The notes below the pieces were generated by a model, which saw only the letters and a list, made by a program, of their open reading frames with translations, was not told the DNA's origin and ran no database searches. The position numbers and the translations under genes were made by a program. 64,000 nt of DNA from Pseudooceanicola nanhaiensis DSM 18065 (GTDB lineage: Bacteria; Pseudomonadota; Alphaproteobacteria; Rhodobacterales; Rhodobacteraceae): positions 682,001-746,000 of the forward strand of contig NZ_JHZF01000013.1 of the NCBI RefSeq assembly GCF_000688295.1, given 5' to 3'. Shown here one piece after another: positions 8,338 through 16,462 of the stretch; position 1 is the stretch's first letter; every line of letters begins with the position of its first letter.

Positions 8338-8819
8338 GGGAGATCCGGGCGGAGCCCCTGACGGCGGAGGCGTTCGCCCCCTTCGGCGAGGTGCTGGAGG
8401 CGGCGGGCGCCCCCGACAAGGTCATCAACGCGGGCTGGTGCGACCGTTTCCACGACCGCGCCGCGCTCGATTTCGGGCCGGAGGGGCGGGCGGGGATCAG
8501 CCTCTTCCGGGCGCGGCCGCGGAGCCTGCCCTATGAATGCGGGATGCTCGAGCGGCACCCGGAGGGCTCGCAGGCCTTCCTGCCGATGGCGGACATGGCG
8601 TGGCTGGTGATCGTCGCGCCGGACGAGGATGGCCGCCCGGGCGCGCCGCGCGCCTTCCTGCCCGCACCGGGGCAGGGGATCAACCTAGCCCGCGGAACCT
8701 GGCACGGAGTGCTCACGCCGTTGGCAGAACCGGGGCTTTTCGCGGTGGTCGACCGCATCGGGGCGACCCCCAACCTTCAAGAACACTTCCTGGATGCGCC
8801 GTTTGTCGTAATCTCGTGA
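8334..8819 (+). CDS. allA: Ureidoglycolate lyase
   Basis: Releases glyoxylate and urea from S-ureidoglycolate, the end of the purine-ring pathway. The 161-residue product matches AllA in length and features: EPLTAEAFAPFGEVLEA at the start, SLFRARPRSLPYECGMLERH in the middle, and the conserved GTWHGVLTPL motif near the end. The GTG at 8334 overlaps the TGA of allE. Longer in-frame starts lie entirely within allE and are less likely. Confidence 0.93.
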   Translation: MREIRAEPLTAEAFAPFGEVLEAAGAPDKVINAGWCDRFHDRAALDFGPEGRAGISLFRARPRSLPYECGMLERHPEGSQAFLPMADMAWLVIVAPDEDGRPGAPRAFLPAPGQGINLARGTWHGVLTPLAEPGLFAVVDRIGATPNLQEHFLDAPFVVIS

Positions 8820-8872
8820 CGGACCCGTCCGGCAGAGGCGGGACGGACAACCAACGGAACGGGACAACACAC

Positions 8873-10237
8873 ATGGCAGATATCGCCACACACGGCAGCG
8901 CGCTCGGCACGCCCGAGCAATTGCGCGATCCGGACTACACGCCACCGCTCGCCAATGCGATCCCGCTGGGGATCCAGCACGTGCTGGCGATGTTCGCCTC
9001 GAACGTCACGCCGGCGATCATCGTCGCCGGGGCGGCGGGCTTCGGCTTCGGCTCGAACTCGGCCGATTTCCCCAGCATGATCTACATGATCCAGATGTCG
9101 ATGCTCTTTGCCGGCATCGCGACGCTGTTCCAGTCGATCGGGCTGGGCCCCGTCGGTGCGCGTCTGCCCATCGTGCAGGGCACGAGCTTCGCCTTCCTGC
9201 CGATCATGATCCCCGCCGTCGCGGGGCAGGGCGTCGCCGGGATGGCGGGTCTGATGACCGGCGTCTTCATCGGCGGCATCTTCCACTTCTTCCTGGGCAC
9301 CTTCATCGGCCGGCTGCGCTTCGCCCTGCCGCCGCTGGTGACCGGGCTGATCGTGCTGATGATCGGGCTCTCGCTGATCCGGGTCGGCATCCAGTACGCC
9401 GCGGGCGGCGTGCCGAAGATGGGGACCGAGGGCTTCGGGACGCTGGCCATGTGGACGCCCGCGCTGGTGGTCGTCGTGGTGACGCTGGCGGTGAAGTTCT
9501 TCACCCGCGGGCTGGTGTCGGTCTCGGCCGTGCTGATCGGGCTGGTGGCGGGCTATGTCGTGGCGCTGCTCATGGGGCAGGTGAGCTTCGGCAATGTCGG
9601 CAATGCCGCCGTCTTCGCGCCGCCGCTGCCGTTCCGCTGGGGGCTCGAGTTCAACGTGGCGATCATCGTGGGCATGATCTTCATGGCGGTGATCTCGGCC
9701 ATCGAGACGGTGGGCGACGTCAGCGGCATCTGCAAGGGCGGCGCCGGGCGCGAGGCCACCGACCGCGAGATCGCGGGCGCGACCTATGCGGACGGTCTGG
9801 GAACGGCCGTGGCGGGGATCTTCGGCGGGCTGCCGAACACCTCGTTCAGCCAGAACGTGGGGCTGATCTCGATGACCGGGGTGATGAGCCGTCACGTCGT
9901 CACCATCGGCGGGATATTCCTGATCCTCTGCGGGCTCATTCCCAAGGTGGGGGCCGTCGTCTCGACCGTGCCGATCAACGTGCTGGGCGGCGGCGTGATC
10001 GTCATGTTCGGCATGGTGGCGGCGGCGGGCGTCAACATGCTGTCCGAGGTGGTCTGGAACCGCCGCAACATGGTGATCTTCGCGGTCTCGCTCTCGGTCG
10101 GGCTGGGGCTCCAGCTGGAACCTTCGGCGCTGCAGCACCTGCCGGGATGGCTGCAGATCCTGCTGACCTCGGGCCTGCTGCCCGCGGCGGGTCTGTCGAT
10201 CGCGCTGAACCTGCTGCTGCCGGAGGACCTGGACTGA
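8873..10237 (+). CDS. NCS2-family purine/xanthine permease
   Basis: A 454-residue transporter of the nucleobase-cation symporter 2 family with about 12-14 hydrophobic segments. Family motifs are visible: QHVLAMFASNVTPAIIVAGA near the N-terminus, VQGTSFAFLPIM in the middle, and GGLPNTSFSQNVGLI followed by TGVMSRHV, which marks the purine (xanthine/urate) branch rather than uracil carriers. It follows allA by 53 bp and lies at the end of the catabolic genes, so it probably imports urate, xanthine or a related purine. The exact substrate is inferred from context. Confidence 0.9.
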   Translation: MADIATHGSALGTPEQLRDPDYTPPLANAIPLGIQHVLAMFASNVTPAIIVAGAAGFGFGSNSADFPSMIYMIQMSMLFAGIATLFQSIGLGPVGARLPIVQGTSFAFLPIMIPAVAGQGVAGMAGLMTGVFIGGIFHFFLGTFIGRLRFALPPLVTGLIVLMIGLSLIRVGIQYAAGGVPKMGTEGFGTLAMWTPALVVVVVTLAVKFFTRGLVSVSAVLIGLVAGYVVALLMGQVSFGNVGNAAVFAPPLPFRWGLEFNVAIIVGMIFMAVISAIETVGDVSGICKGGAGREATDREIAGATYADGLGTAVAGIFGGLPNTSFSQNVGLISMTGVMSRHVVTIGGIFLILCGLIPKVGAVVSTVPINVLGGGVIVMFGMVAAAGVNMLSEVVWNRRNMVIFAVSLSVGLGLQLEPSALQHLPGWLQILLTSGLLPAAGLSIALNLLLPEDLD

Positions 10238-10273
10238 TCCGCACCCGGTGCGAAGGCCCGCGGTGGGCCTGTT

Positions 10274-10288
10274 CCTGTCACTGACAGG
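10274..10288. promoter_or_regulatory. Perfect 15-bp palindrome, possible operator
   Basis: CCTGTCA-C-TGACAGG is an exact inverted repeat in the gap between the permease and the Pr6Pr gene. Its arms contain TGACAG, and another TGACAG occurs about 70 bp downstream. It could bind a dimeric regulator or form a small RNA hairpin; no regulator is encoded next to it. Confidence 0.35.
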
Positions 10289-10322
10289 GCCTCCATGACG
10301 GTTTTGTGAAAATTCCTGCGAT

Positions 10323-10343
10323 CCGCCCCGGAACCCGGGGCGG
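10323..10343 (+). terminator. GC-rich hairpin after the purine permease
   Basis: CCGCCCCGG at 10323-10331 pairs with CCGGGGCGG at 10335-10343 around a three-base loop. There is no U-run, so termination would be Rho-assisted at best. It sits about 90 bp past the permease stop. Confidence 0.4.
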
Positions 10344-10412
10344 CCCCGCGCGGTAGTTCCTGACAGCCACGCGGAAGAGCGAGGAGAACGCCACCGGACC
10401 GGAGGATCGAAC

Positions 10413-11030
10413 ATGGGCCCCTGGGCACGTCGTCACGCAGCCGCCATCTCGGCCCTGATCCTCGTCGGATTGTTCCTGAACTACGTCTCCGCGCTCGAGG
10501 TCTATCCCGACAAGTCGCCCGGAGAGGTGCTCTGGCGCCTGCTCGGCTTCTTCACCAACCTGACCAACGGCATCGTCGCCTGGTGCTTCGCCGCGATGGC
10601 GCTCAGGGGCCGCTTCCTCGAACCGTTCTGGATGGGGGCGCTGACGCTCTGGGTCTGCATCGTCGGCGGGGTCTATTACGGCGTGCTGTTCCAGCCGCTC
10701 GAGGGGCTGAGCTGGTATGCCGACCTCACCATCCACGCCATCGCGCCGCTTGCGGTAACCCTGTGGTGGATCGCCTATGCCGAGAAGCGCCTCAGCTGGC
10801 ATGACGCGGTGGTCTGGTTGCTCTGGCCGCTGCTCTACCTCGGCTACGCGCTCGGCCGCGGGGCGCTGACGGGGGCCTATCCCTATCCGTTCATCGACCC
10901 GCTTCAGATCGGCTGGGGCGGCGTCGCGGTCTGGTTCGCGCTGCTCGCCTGCCTCTTCCTGACGGCGGGCCTTGCCATGGTGGCGCTGAGCATGGTGGCG
11001 CAGGCGCTCGGCCTCCGCCGGATCAGCTGA
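10413..11030 (+). CDS. Pr6Pr family integral membrane protein
   Basis: A 205-residue protein with about six membrane-spanning segments. It resembles the Pr6Pr (FAR-17a/AIG1-like) group by the FFTNLTN motif after the first loop, the YYGVLFQPL segment and a conserved HAIAPLAVTLWWI stretch in the middle. A CGGAGGAT site precedes the ATG. The 3-prime end overlaps lpxK by 8 bp tail to tail. The function of this group in bacteria is not established. Confidence 0.78.
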   Translation: MGPWARRHAAAISALILVGLFLNYVSALEVYPDKSPGEVLWRLLGFFTNLTNGIVAWCFAAMALRGRFLEPFWMGALTLWVCIVGGVYYGVLFQPLEGLSWYADLTIHAIAPLAVTLWWIAYAEKRLSWHDAVVWLLWPLLYLGYALGRGALTGAYPYPFIDPLQIGWGGVAVWFALLACLFLTAGLAMVALSMVAQALGLRRIS

Positions 11031-12006
11031 GCGCGCGGTCGAGCGCGGCGTCGAGCGCCGCGGGGTCCGCGAACGTCATCCGCACCGGCAGGGTCAGGAC
11101 CCGGCGGCGCCACTCCTGCGGCAGGCGGACCGCGTCCTTCTCGGTCGTGACGATCTGGGCGCCGTGCAGCGCCGCGTCCCGTTCCAGCCGCGCGAGGATC
11201 GCGGGCGTCAGCGGCTGGTGATCCGACAGGGCCACCGTCTCGACCAGCGTCGCGCCGAGGCTGCGCAACGTGGCGAAGAACTTGTCCGGGTGGCCGATCC
11301 CCGCGAAGGCGAGGAACGGCGTGCCGCGCCACTCCATGCCGGTCGGCAGGGGCTCGAGCACGCCTGTCACATGCGGCACGGTGATCGCCCCGCCCCAGCT
11401 TTCGCGGAAGGCCGTCTGCGCCCTCTCGTGCCCCACCGAGAGCAGCAGGTCCGCGCGGGCCATGCCGGCCGCGACCGGCTCCCGCAGGGGGCCCGCGGGG
11501 ATGCAGCGGCCGTTGCCGAAGCCCAGCACCGCATCGACCACCACGATCGAGAGCGTCTTGACGAGCGCGGGGTTCTGGAACCCGTCGTCGAGGATCAGCG
11601 CCCGCGCCCCGGCCGCCACGGCGTCCTGCGCGGTCGCCACACGGTCGCGGCCGACCCAGACCGGGCCGAAGGCCGCCATCAGCAGCGGCTCGTCCCCGAC
11701 CTCGGCGGCGGCATGGGCGCGTTCGTCCACCCGCAGCGGGCCCTCGGCCGAACCGCCGTGCCCGCGCGACAGGACATGCGCCGCGATCCCGCGGTCGGCC
11801 AGGCGCTGCATCAGCGCGATCACCGTGGGTGTCTTGCCGGTGCCGCCCGCGTTGATGTTGCCGACGCAGATCACCGGCACGCCCGGGTCGACCGGATTGC
11901 CCCGCGCCAGCCGCCTGCGGGTCGCCCCGGCATAGAGCGCGCCCAGCGGAGAGAGCAGGCGCGCGGCCAGCCCCGGGGGGCGGTGCCAGAAGCCCGGGGC
12001 CCGCAT
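11023..12006 (-). CDS. lpxK: Tetraacyldisaccharide 4'-kinase
   Basis: Phosphorylates the 4' position of the lipid A precursor at the inner membrane. The 327-residue product has the LpxK P-loop NINAGGTGKTPTV at about residues 50-62, LSRGHGG shortly after, and the ILDDGFQNPAL motif in the middle. A hydrophobic N-terminal segment fits membrane association. The ATG at 12006 overlaps the stop of the upstream kdtA-like gene by one base (TGATG), so the two are translationally coupled. Confidence 0.95.
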   Translation of the reverse strand: MRAPGFWHRPPGLAARLLSPLGALYAGATRRRLARGNPVDPGVPVICVGNINAGGTGKTPTVIALMQRLADRGIAAHVLSRGHGGSAEGPLRVDERAHAAAEVGDEPLLMAAFGPVWVGRDRVATAQDAVAAGARALILDDGFQNPALVKTLSIVVVDAVLGFGNGRCIPAGPLREPVAAGMARADLLLSVGHERAQTAFRESWGGAITVPHVTGVLEPLPTGMEWRGTPFLAFAGIGHPDKFFATLRSLGATLVETVALSDHQPLTPAILARLERDAALHGAQIVTTEKDAVRLPQEWRRRVLTLPVRMTFADPAALDAALDRALS

Positions 12007-13223
12007 CAGATGACCTCTCCGTCCAGCGCGCGGCCCATGAGGGTCAGCAGGCGGTCCGTCGCCTCCGCCCCCTCGGTGGCCAGCATCCACGCCGCATGGG
12101 CCATCGCCGCCGCCTGGTCCGGCGCGGTCAGCCGCGAGACGGCGGCGGCGAGCGTCTCGGCATCGCGGACGATCCGCGCGGCGCCGCCCTCGGCCAGGCG
12201 GGTGTAGGCGGCGGCGTAGCGGCCCGTCTCGGGCCCCGACAGCACCGCGGAGCCGAGCGCGGCGGGTTCGTAGGGATCGCTGCCGCCGTGTTCCGGAAAG
12301 AGCGAGGAGGCCATGAAGGCGATCGGCGACAGCCGATACCACAGCCCCATGTCGCCGCGGGTGTCGGCCAGCAGGATCTGCGTCGCCTCGCCGGGCACCT
12401 CGCCCTCGGACCAGATCGCGACGCGGAAGCCCGCCTCGCGCGCGGCGCGCGCATAATCCGGGCCCTGCGCCTCGTCGTCGGGCACCAGCACGAGGAACAG
12501 ACGGTGGGTCGAGCGCGAGGCCAGCCGGTGCGCCCTGAGCACGAGATCGAGCTCTCCGGGCTTCACCATGGCCGCCAGCCAGACCGGCCGGCCGGCGATG
12601 GTGGCCGCGACCTCGGCGCGCTCCTCCTCGTTGCAGTTCAGCGCCTGCCCGGCCTGCTGGAGCGGACCGGTGATGTCGATCCGCTCGGGCGCCATCCCCA
12701 GCCGGGTGAGCCGCCGCGCCGCGTTGGCGGTGCGCGCGAAGGCGAGGTGGAACTGGTCGATCACCCCGCGCGACATGTCCGGCAGCCAGCGCCAGCGGGC
12801 TTCCTCGAGCGCGGTCTCCTCGGCATCCACGAGGATCAGGTGGAAATCGCGCTTGCCGGCGCAGGTCAGCAGGGCGGGCCGCAGGTGACCGTTCGACCAG
12901 AGCGCGAGGTTCGGCCGCCAGTGGTCGAGGAACGCCTCGGCCGCGGGGATGTTTTCGGGCGGGAGGTCGGCCTGCACCACGTTGTCCGGCACCCGTGCGG
13001 GCCGTTCGGCATCGCCGCCGCGGGTCAGCAGGACATGGGCGCCGGGGTGGTCACGCTCCAGCCGGATGGCAAGCTGGAGCAGGCCGGCCATCGCCCCCTG
13101 CGAGGCGGCATGCACCCAGACGATGCTGCCCGCGGGCCGCGGTTCGCGCGGGGGCGCCCAGTCCGAGGGCGCCGGCCGGCGCGCCAGCGCGAGATAGGCC
13201 GACAGGCTGACCGATCGCGCCAT
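12006..13223 (-). CDS. Kdo-transferase-like glycosyltransferase (WaaA/KdtA paralogue) with altered active site
   Basis: A 405-residue GT30-type protein related to the transferase that adds Kdo to lipid IVA. The N-terminal glycosyltransferase domain (IVWVHAASQG) and the C-terminal donor-binding region (FMASSLFPEHGGSDPYEPAALG) are recognisable. Two hallmarks are missing. The SxGE catalytic Glu is Ala (SQGAM, residue 44), and the ETExWPN motif is replaced by LALWSNGHLRP at about 106-116. The N-terminal membrane anchor is also absent. Coupling to lpxK implies lipopolysaccharide work, but a different acceptor or a non-catalytic role is possible. A canonical waaA is probably elsewhere. Confidence 0.8.
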   Translation of the reverse strand: MARSVSLSAYLALARRPAPSDWAPPREPRPAGSIVWVHAASQGAMAGLLQLAIRLERDHPGAHVLLTRGGDAERPARVPDNVVQADLPPENIPAAEAFLDHWRPNLALWSNGHLRPALLTCAGKRDFHLILVDAEETALEEARWRWLPDMSRGVIDQFHLAFARTANAARRLTRLGMAPERIDITGPLQQAGQALNCNEEERAEVAATIAGRPVWLAAMVKPGELDLVLRAHRLASRSTHRLFLVLVPDDEAQGPDYARAAREAGFRVAIWSEGEVPGEATQILLADTRGDMGLWYRLSPIAFMASSLFPEHGGSDPYEPAALGSAVLSGPETGRYAAAYTRLAEGGAARIVRDAETLAAAVSRLTAPDQAAAMAHAAWMLATEGAEATDRLLTLMGRALDGEVI

Positions 13224-13231
13224 TCAGCGCC

Positions 13232-13471
13232 TCAGCCCAGTTCCTCGGTCGGCGAGGCGGGCGCTTCCTCGTCCCGCAGCCGGTGGATGTGAGCGATGAA
13301 ATAGCGCATGTGGGCATTGTCCACCGTGCGCTGCGCCTCGGCCTTCCAGGCGTCGTAGGCGGCGGCGTAATTCGGGTACATGCCCACGATGTGGATGTCT
13401 TCCACATCCTTGAAGACGTTCTTGGTGGGATCGACAAGCTCGCCGCCGAAGACGAGGTGAAGGCGCTGCAT
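13232..13471 (-). CDS. DUF4170 family small protein
   Basis: A 79-residue soluble protein. The core reads as a DUF4170 domain: MQRLHLVFGGEL, then EDIHIVGMYPNYAAAYDAWK and a HMRYFIAHIHRL helix. A good AGGAGCCCC ribosome-binding site precedes the ATG. It sits 8 bp upstream of the kdtA-like gene on the same strand and is probably the first gene of a DUF4170-kdtA-lpxK operon. Its biochemical function is unknown. Confidence 0.85.
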   Translation of the reverse strand: MQRLHLVFGGELVDPTKNVFKDVEDIHIVGMYPNYAAAYDAWKAEAQRTVDNAHMRYFIAHIHRLRDEEAPASPTEELG

Positions 13472-13648
13472 GTGGGGCTCCTTTCGCCGGGATCGCGGGC
13501 CCGGTGTGTGATGCGACTGCGTTGGCGCGACTCTAAGCGCCGCGCCGGGGGATGGAAAGAACCGGAGGGTTGAGATCCGGTTGCGCCCGCGCCGATTGCG
13601 CGAACCCGGGCCTTGCGGTAACAGGCAGCGACCGCGCGAGGAGTTCCC

Positions 13649-14752
13649 ATGTCGATCAACAGCTTCGGCCACCTGTTCCGTGTCACCACCTGGGGCGAGA
13701 GCCACGGGCCGGCACTGGGCGCCGTGGTGGACGGCTGCCCCCCGGGGATCGAGGTCGACGCCGCGCTGATCCAGCACTGGCTGGACCGCCGCAAGCCCGG
13801 CACCTCGAAATACACCACGCAGCGGCGCGAGGCGGACGAGGTGGAGATCCTCTCGGGCGTCTTCGAGGGCAGGACCACCGGCACGCCGGTGCAGCTGATG
13901 ATCCGCAACACCGACCAGCGGTCGAAGGATTACGGCGAGATCGCCGAGAAGTTCCGCCCCGGTCACGCCGACATCACCTATTGGCAGAAATACGGGATCC
14001 GCGACTACCGCGGCGGCGGGCGCTCCTCGGCCCGCGAGACGGCAGCGCGGGTGGCGGCCGGAGGGCTGGCGCGCGCCGCGCTGAAGGCGCTGGCCCCCGA
14101 GGTCCAGATCACCGGCTACATGGTCCAGATGGGGCCGCGGAAGATCGACCGCGAGGCCTTCGACATGGCCGAGATCGAGCGCAATCCCTTCTGGGTCCCC
14201 GATGCGGGCGCGGCGGCGGACTGGGCCGAGTATCTGGACGGTCTGCGCAAATCCGGCAACTCGGTCGGCGCGGTGATCGAGGTCGTCGCGAAGGGGGTTC
14301 CGGCCGGTCTGGGCGCGCCGATCTACGGCAAGCTCGACACCGATCTGGCAGCGGCGATGATGTCGATCAACGCGGTGAAGGGGGTCGAGATCGGCGAGGG
14401 CATGGCGGCGGCGGAGCTGACCGGCGAGGCCAACGCGGACGAGATCTTCATGGGGAACGACGGCCGGCCGGTCTATTCCTCGAACCACGCGGGCGGGATC
14501 CTCGGCGGTATCTCGACCGGGCAGGAGGTGGTGGTGCGCTTCGCGGTGAAGCCGACCTCGTCGATCCTGAAGCCGCGGCAGACCATCACCAAGACCGGCG
14601 AGGCGACCGAGATCGTCACCAAGGGCCGGCACGATCCCTGCGTCGGGATCCGCGCGGTGCCCGTCGGCGAGGCGATGATGGCCTGCGTGATCCTCGACCA
14701 TCTGCTCCTGCACCGGGGGCAGGTCGGAGACGCGGGCGGCCGGATCGGCTGA
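13649..14752 (+). CDS. aroC: Chorismate synthase
   Basis: Converts EPSP to chorismate with reduced FMN, the last step of the shikimate pathway. The 367-residue product carries all three family signatures: [18 protein letters not shown] at residues 13-30, [16 protein letters not shown] in the middle, and a [17 protein letters not shown] stretch near the C-terminus. A GAGGAGTTCCC site precedes the ATG. The 184-bp gap to rlmH contains only GC-rich sequence without a convincing gene. Confidence 0.97.
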   Translation: MSINSFGHLFRVTTWGESHGPALGAVVDGCPPGIEVDAALIQHWLDRRKPGTSKYTTQRREADEVEILSGVFEGRTTGTPVQLMIRNTDQRSKDYGEIAEKFRPGHADITYWQKYGIRDYRGGGRSSARETAARVAAGGLARAALKALAPEVQITGYMVQMGPRKIDREAFDMAEIERNPFWVPDAGAAADWAEYLDGLRKSGNSVGAVIEVVAKGVPAGLGAPIYGKLDTDLAAAMMSINAVKGVEIGEGMAAAELTGEANADEIFMGNDGRPVYSSNHAGGILGGISTGQEVVVRFAVKPTSSILKPRQTITKTGEATEIVTKGRHDPCVGIRAVPVGEAMMACVILDHLLLHRGQVGDAGGRIG

Positions 14753-14936
14753 CACGACGCGCGACGCGGCGCGACTGCCCGTGGGCAGGCGCGCGCAACG
14801 GTGTTCCGGGATGCTTTACGGCGCCAGCGGCATCTTCCCCCCGAGGTCAGCGCGCGGGTGACAAGGCGCCTGACCCCGGGACGGGCAGGCGCGGCCCTGC
14901 GTCCGCGCTGGTGCGCATCGCAACCGGACGGAGCCA

Positions 14937-15407
14937 TCAGACCCGGTGGTAGGGCGACCCGGCGAGGATCGTCGCCGCACGGTAGAGCTGTTCCGAGAGC
15001 ATCACCCGTACCAGCATGTGCGGCCAGACCATCTTGCCGAAGCTCAGCTTCAACGCCGCGCGGGCGCGAAGCTCCTTCGCCAGCCCGTCCGCGCCGCCGA
15101 TCAGCAGCGCGAGGTCCTGCGCCCCGTCGTCCCGGTGCCGGGCCAGCGCCGCGGCGAAATCGGGCGAGGACATCACCGTGCCGCGTTCGTCGAGCGCCAT
15201 CACCACCGCGCGGTCGGGGATCGCCTTCTCCAGCAGCGCGGCCTCGGCGGCCATGCCGCCGCCCCGCTTGTCCTCGACCTCGCGCACCTCCACCGGGCCG
15301 AGCCCGAGGGCACGGCCGGTGCGGTCGAACCGGCTGAGGTAATCGTCGATCAGCGCAAGTTCAGGCCCCGCCCGGAGGCGGCCGACAGCGCAGATATGCA
15401 CGCGCAT
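14937..15407 (-). CDS. rlmH: 23S rRNA pseudouridine-1915 N3-methyltransferase
   Basis: A SPOUT-class methyltransferase acting on Psi1915 of 23S rRNA in 70S ribosomes. The 156-residue protein has [14 protein letters not shown], the SAM-binding LLIGGADGL loop and the C-terminal knot [18 protein letters not shown], ending in GSPYHRV. It starts 17 bp after the rsfS stop on the same strand; rsfS-rlmH is a widespread pair of ribosome-related genes. Confidence 0.96.
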   Translation of the reverse strand: MRVHICAVGRLRAGPELALIDDYLSRFDRTGRALGLGPVEVREVEDKRGGGMAAEAALLEKAIPDRAVVMALDERGTVMSSPDFAAALARHRDDGAQDLALLIGGADGLAKELRARAALKLSFGKMVWPHMLVRVMLSEQLYRAATILAGSPYHRV

Positions 15408-15424
15408 TCAGGCGCGGGCCGGGG

Positions 15425-15787
15425 TCAGGCGCGGGACGCGGCGGCCTCGGCGGGCAGCCACATCTTCTCGAGCTGGTAGAACTCGCGCACTTCGGGCCGG
15501 AAGACGTGGACGATCACGTCGCCCGTGTCGATCAGCACCCAATCGCCTGCATCCTTGCCCTCGATCTTCGCGGTGATGCCGAAGGCGGACTTGATCCGCT
15601 CCACCAGCTTCTCCGAGATGGCCGCCACCTGCCGCGAGGAGCGGCCGGAGCAGATCACCATGTGATCGCCGATGGCCGACTTGCCGCGCAGGTCCACCTG
15701 CACGATGTCTTCGGCCTTGTCGTCATCGAGGGATTTCAGGATATGCGCGAGGAGCGCTTCGCTCGTCGCGTCTTGCGGGGGCTGCAT
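15425..15787 (-). CDS. rsfS: Ribosomal silencing factor RsfS
   Basis: Binds uL14 on the large subunit and blocks subunit joining in slow growth. The 120-residue product has the family core SLDDDKAEDIVQVDL, then the IGDHMVICSGRSSRQVAAI motif and DWVLIDTGDVIVHVFRPEVREFY, which I quote in parts. The frame remains open for about 39 codons upstream, and those codons (SFDLDAVQTAQPGVTL) read like protein. The best ribosome-binding site (AGGAGG near 15850) points to an ATG in another frame, so the true N-terminus is uncertain. Confidence 0.9.
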   Translation of the reverse strand: MQPPQDATSEALLAHILKSLDDDKAEDIVQVDLRGKSAIGDHMVICSGRSSRQVAAISEKLVERIKSAFGITAKIEGKDAGDWVLIDTGDVIVHVFRPEVREFYQLEKMWLPAEAAASRA

Positions 15788-15843
15788 CAGCGTGACCCCC
15801 GGTTGAGCGGTCTGCACCGCGTCGAGGTCGAAAGACAGGTCAT
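15787..15843 (-). CDS. Possible 18-codon leader ORF coupled to rsfS
   Basis: An ATG complementary to 15841-15843 lies five bases after a strong AGGAGG. It opens an 18-residue frame (MTCLSTSTRCRPLNRGSR) whose TGA shares one base with the rsfS ATG. This layout fits a translated leader that couples to rsfS. The alternative is that a base was lost just after this ATG, and that MT-LSFDLDAVQ... is the real rsfS N-terminus. Either way the start of rsfS is non-standard. Confidence 0.35.
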   Translation of the reverse strand: MTCLSTSTRCRPLNRGSR

Positions 15844-16042
15844 TGTCCTCCTGGGTTGCGCACCGCCAAAGGCCCCGGTGCCGGGCATGCGCCAAACTTA
15901 GCAATTGTTGCCCTCGGTTTCAATGAAACTGCCCGCCGCCGTCGCGGTTCCCGCAGGGAAGGCGGATTGCCGCTTGTAAATCCGGAATCCACACCGGACA
16001 GTCGGTCGCGACGAGAGTCCATACGCGGCTGGGGTTAGGCGT

Positions 16043-16462
16043 GTGACGATAGCTTACCTGAACTCGGGCGGCACGGGCGAACTCCTCGTGCGACTCGAGG
16101 GACATGTTTCGCGTGCCGAGAACGCACGTGCGCTGCGGGCGATGGTCGAGGACCGCGCCTTCCGCGATCTGTATCACCTGGTGATCGACGTCCGGGACAT
16201 GATGTCGACCGAGCTGTCCTCGGTCGACATGAAGTGGCTGGTGAGCGAGATCGGCCGCCAGGTCCGCCGCAACGGCGGCTCGGTCGAGGTGCGCTTTCTC
16301 GCGCAGGTGGATTCCTTCGGCTACGCCATGGCGCGCGTCTTCCTGTCCTATGCCTCGCTGGTCGACATCTTCCGGATCGACGAGATCGCGACCGCCGGGT
16401 TCGGCGGCCACGAGGCCCGGATCGAGGCGCTGCGGCGGGAGGGTCAGGTGATCTCGGCCTGA
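16043..16462 (+). CDS. Conserved-looking protein of unknown function, possibly STAS/SpoIIAA-like
   Basis: A 139-residue soluble protein that I do not recognise with certainty. The alternation of strands and helices (ELLVRLEGHVSRAENARAL, YHLVIDVRDMMSTELSSVDM, VEVRFLAQVDS) resembles STAS or SpoIIAA-like folds, but there is no clear phospho-acceptor serine motif. The start is a GTG at 16043 with a weak GGGGTTAGG upstream. The last 19 bp overlap the 3-prime end of the mechanosensitive channel gene on the other strand. Codon usage matches its neighbours. Confidence 0.7.
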   Translation: MTIAYLNSGGTGELLVRLEGHVSRAENARALRAMVEDRAFRDLYHLVIDVRDMMSTELSSVDMKWLVSEIGRQVRRNGGSVEVRFLAQVDSFGYAMARVFLSYASLVDIFRIDEIATAGFGGHEARIEALRREGQVISA

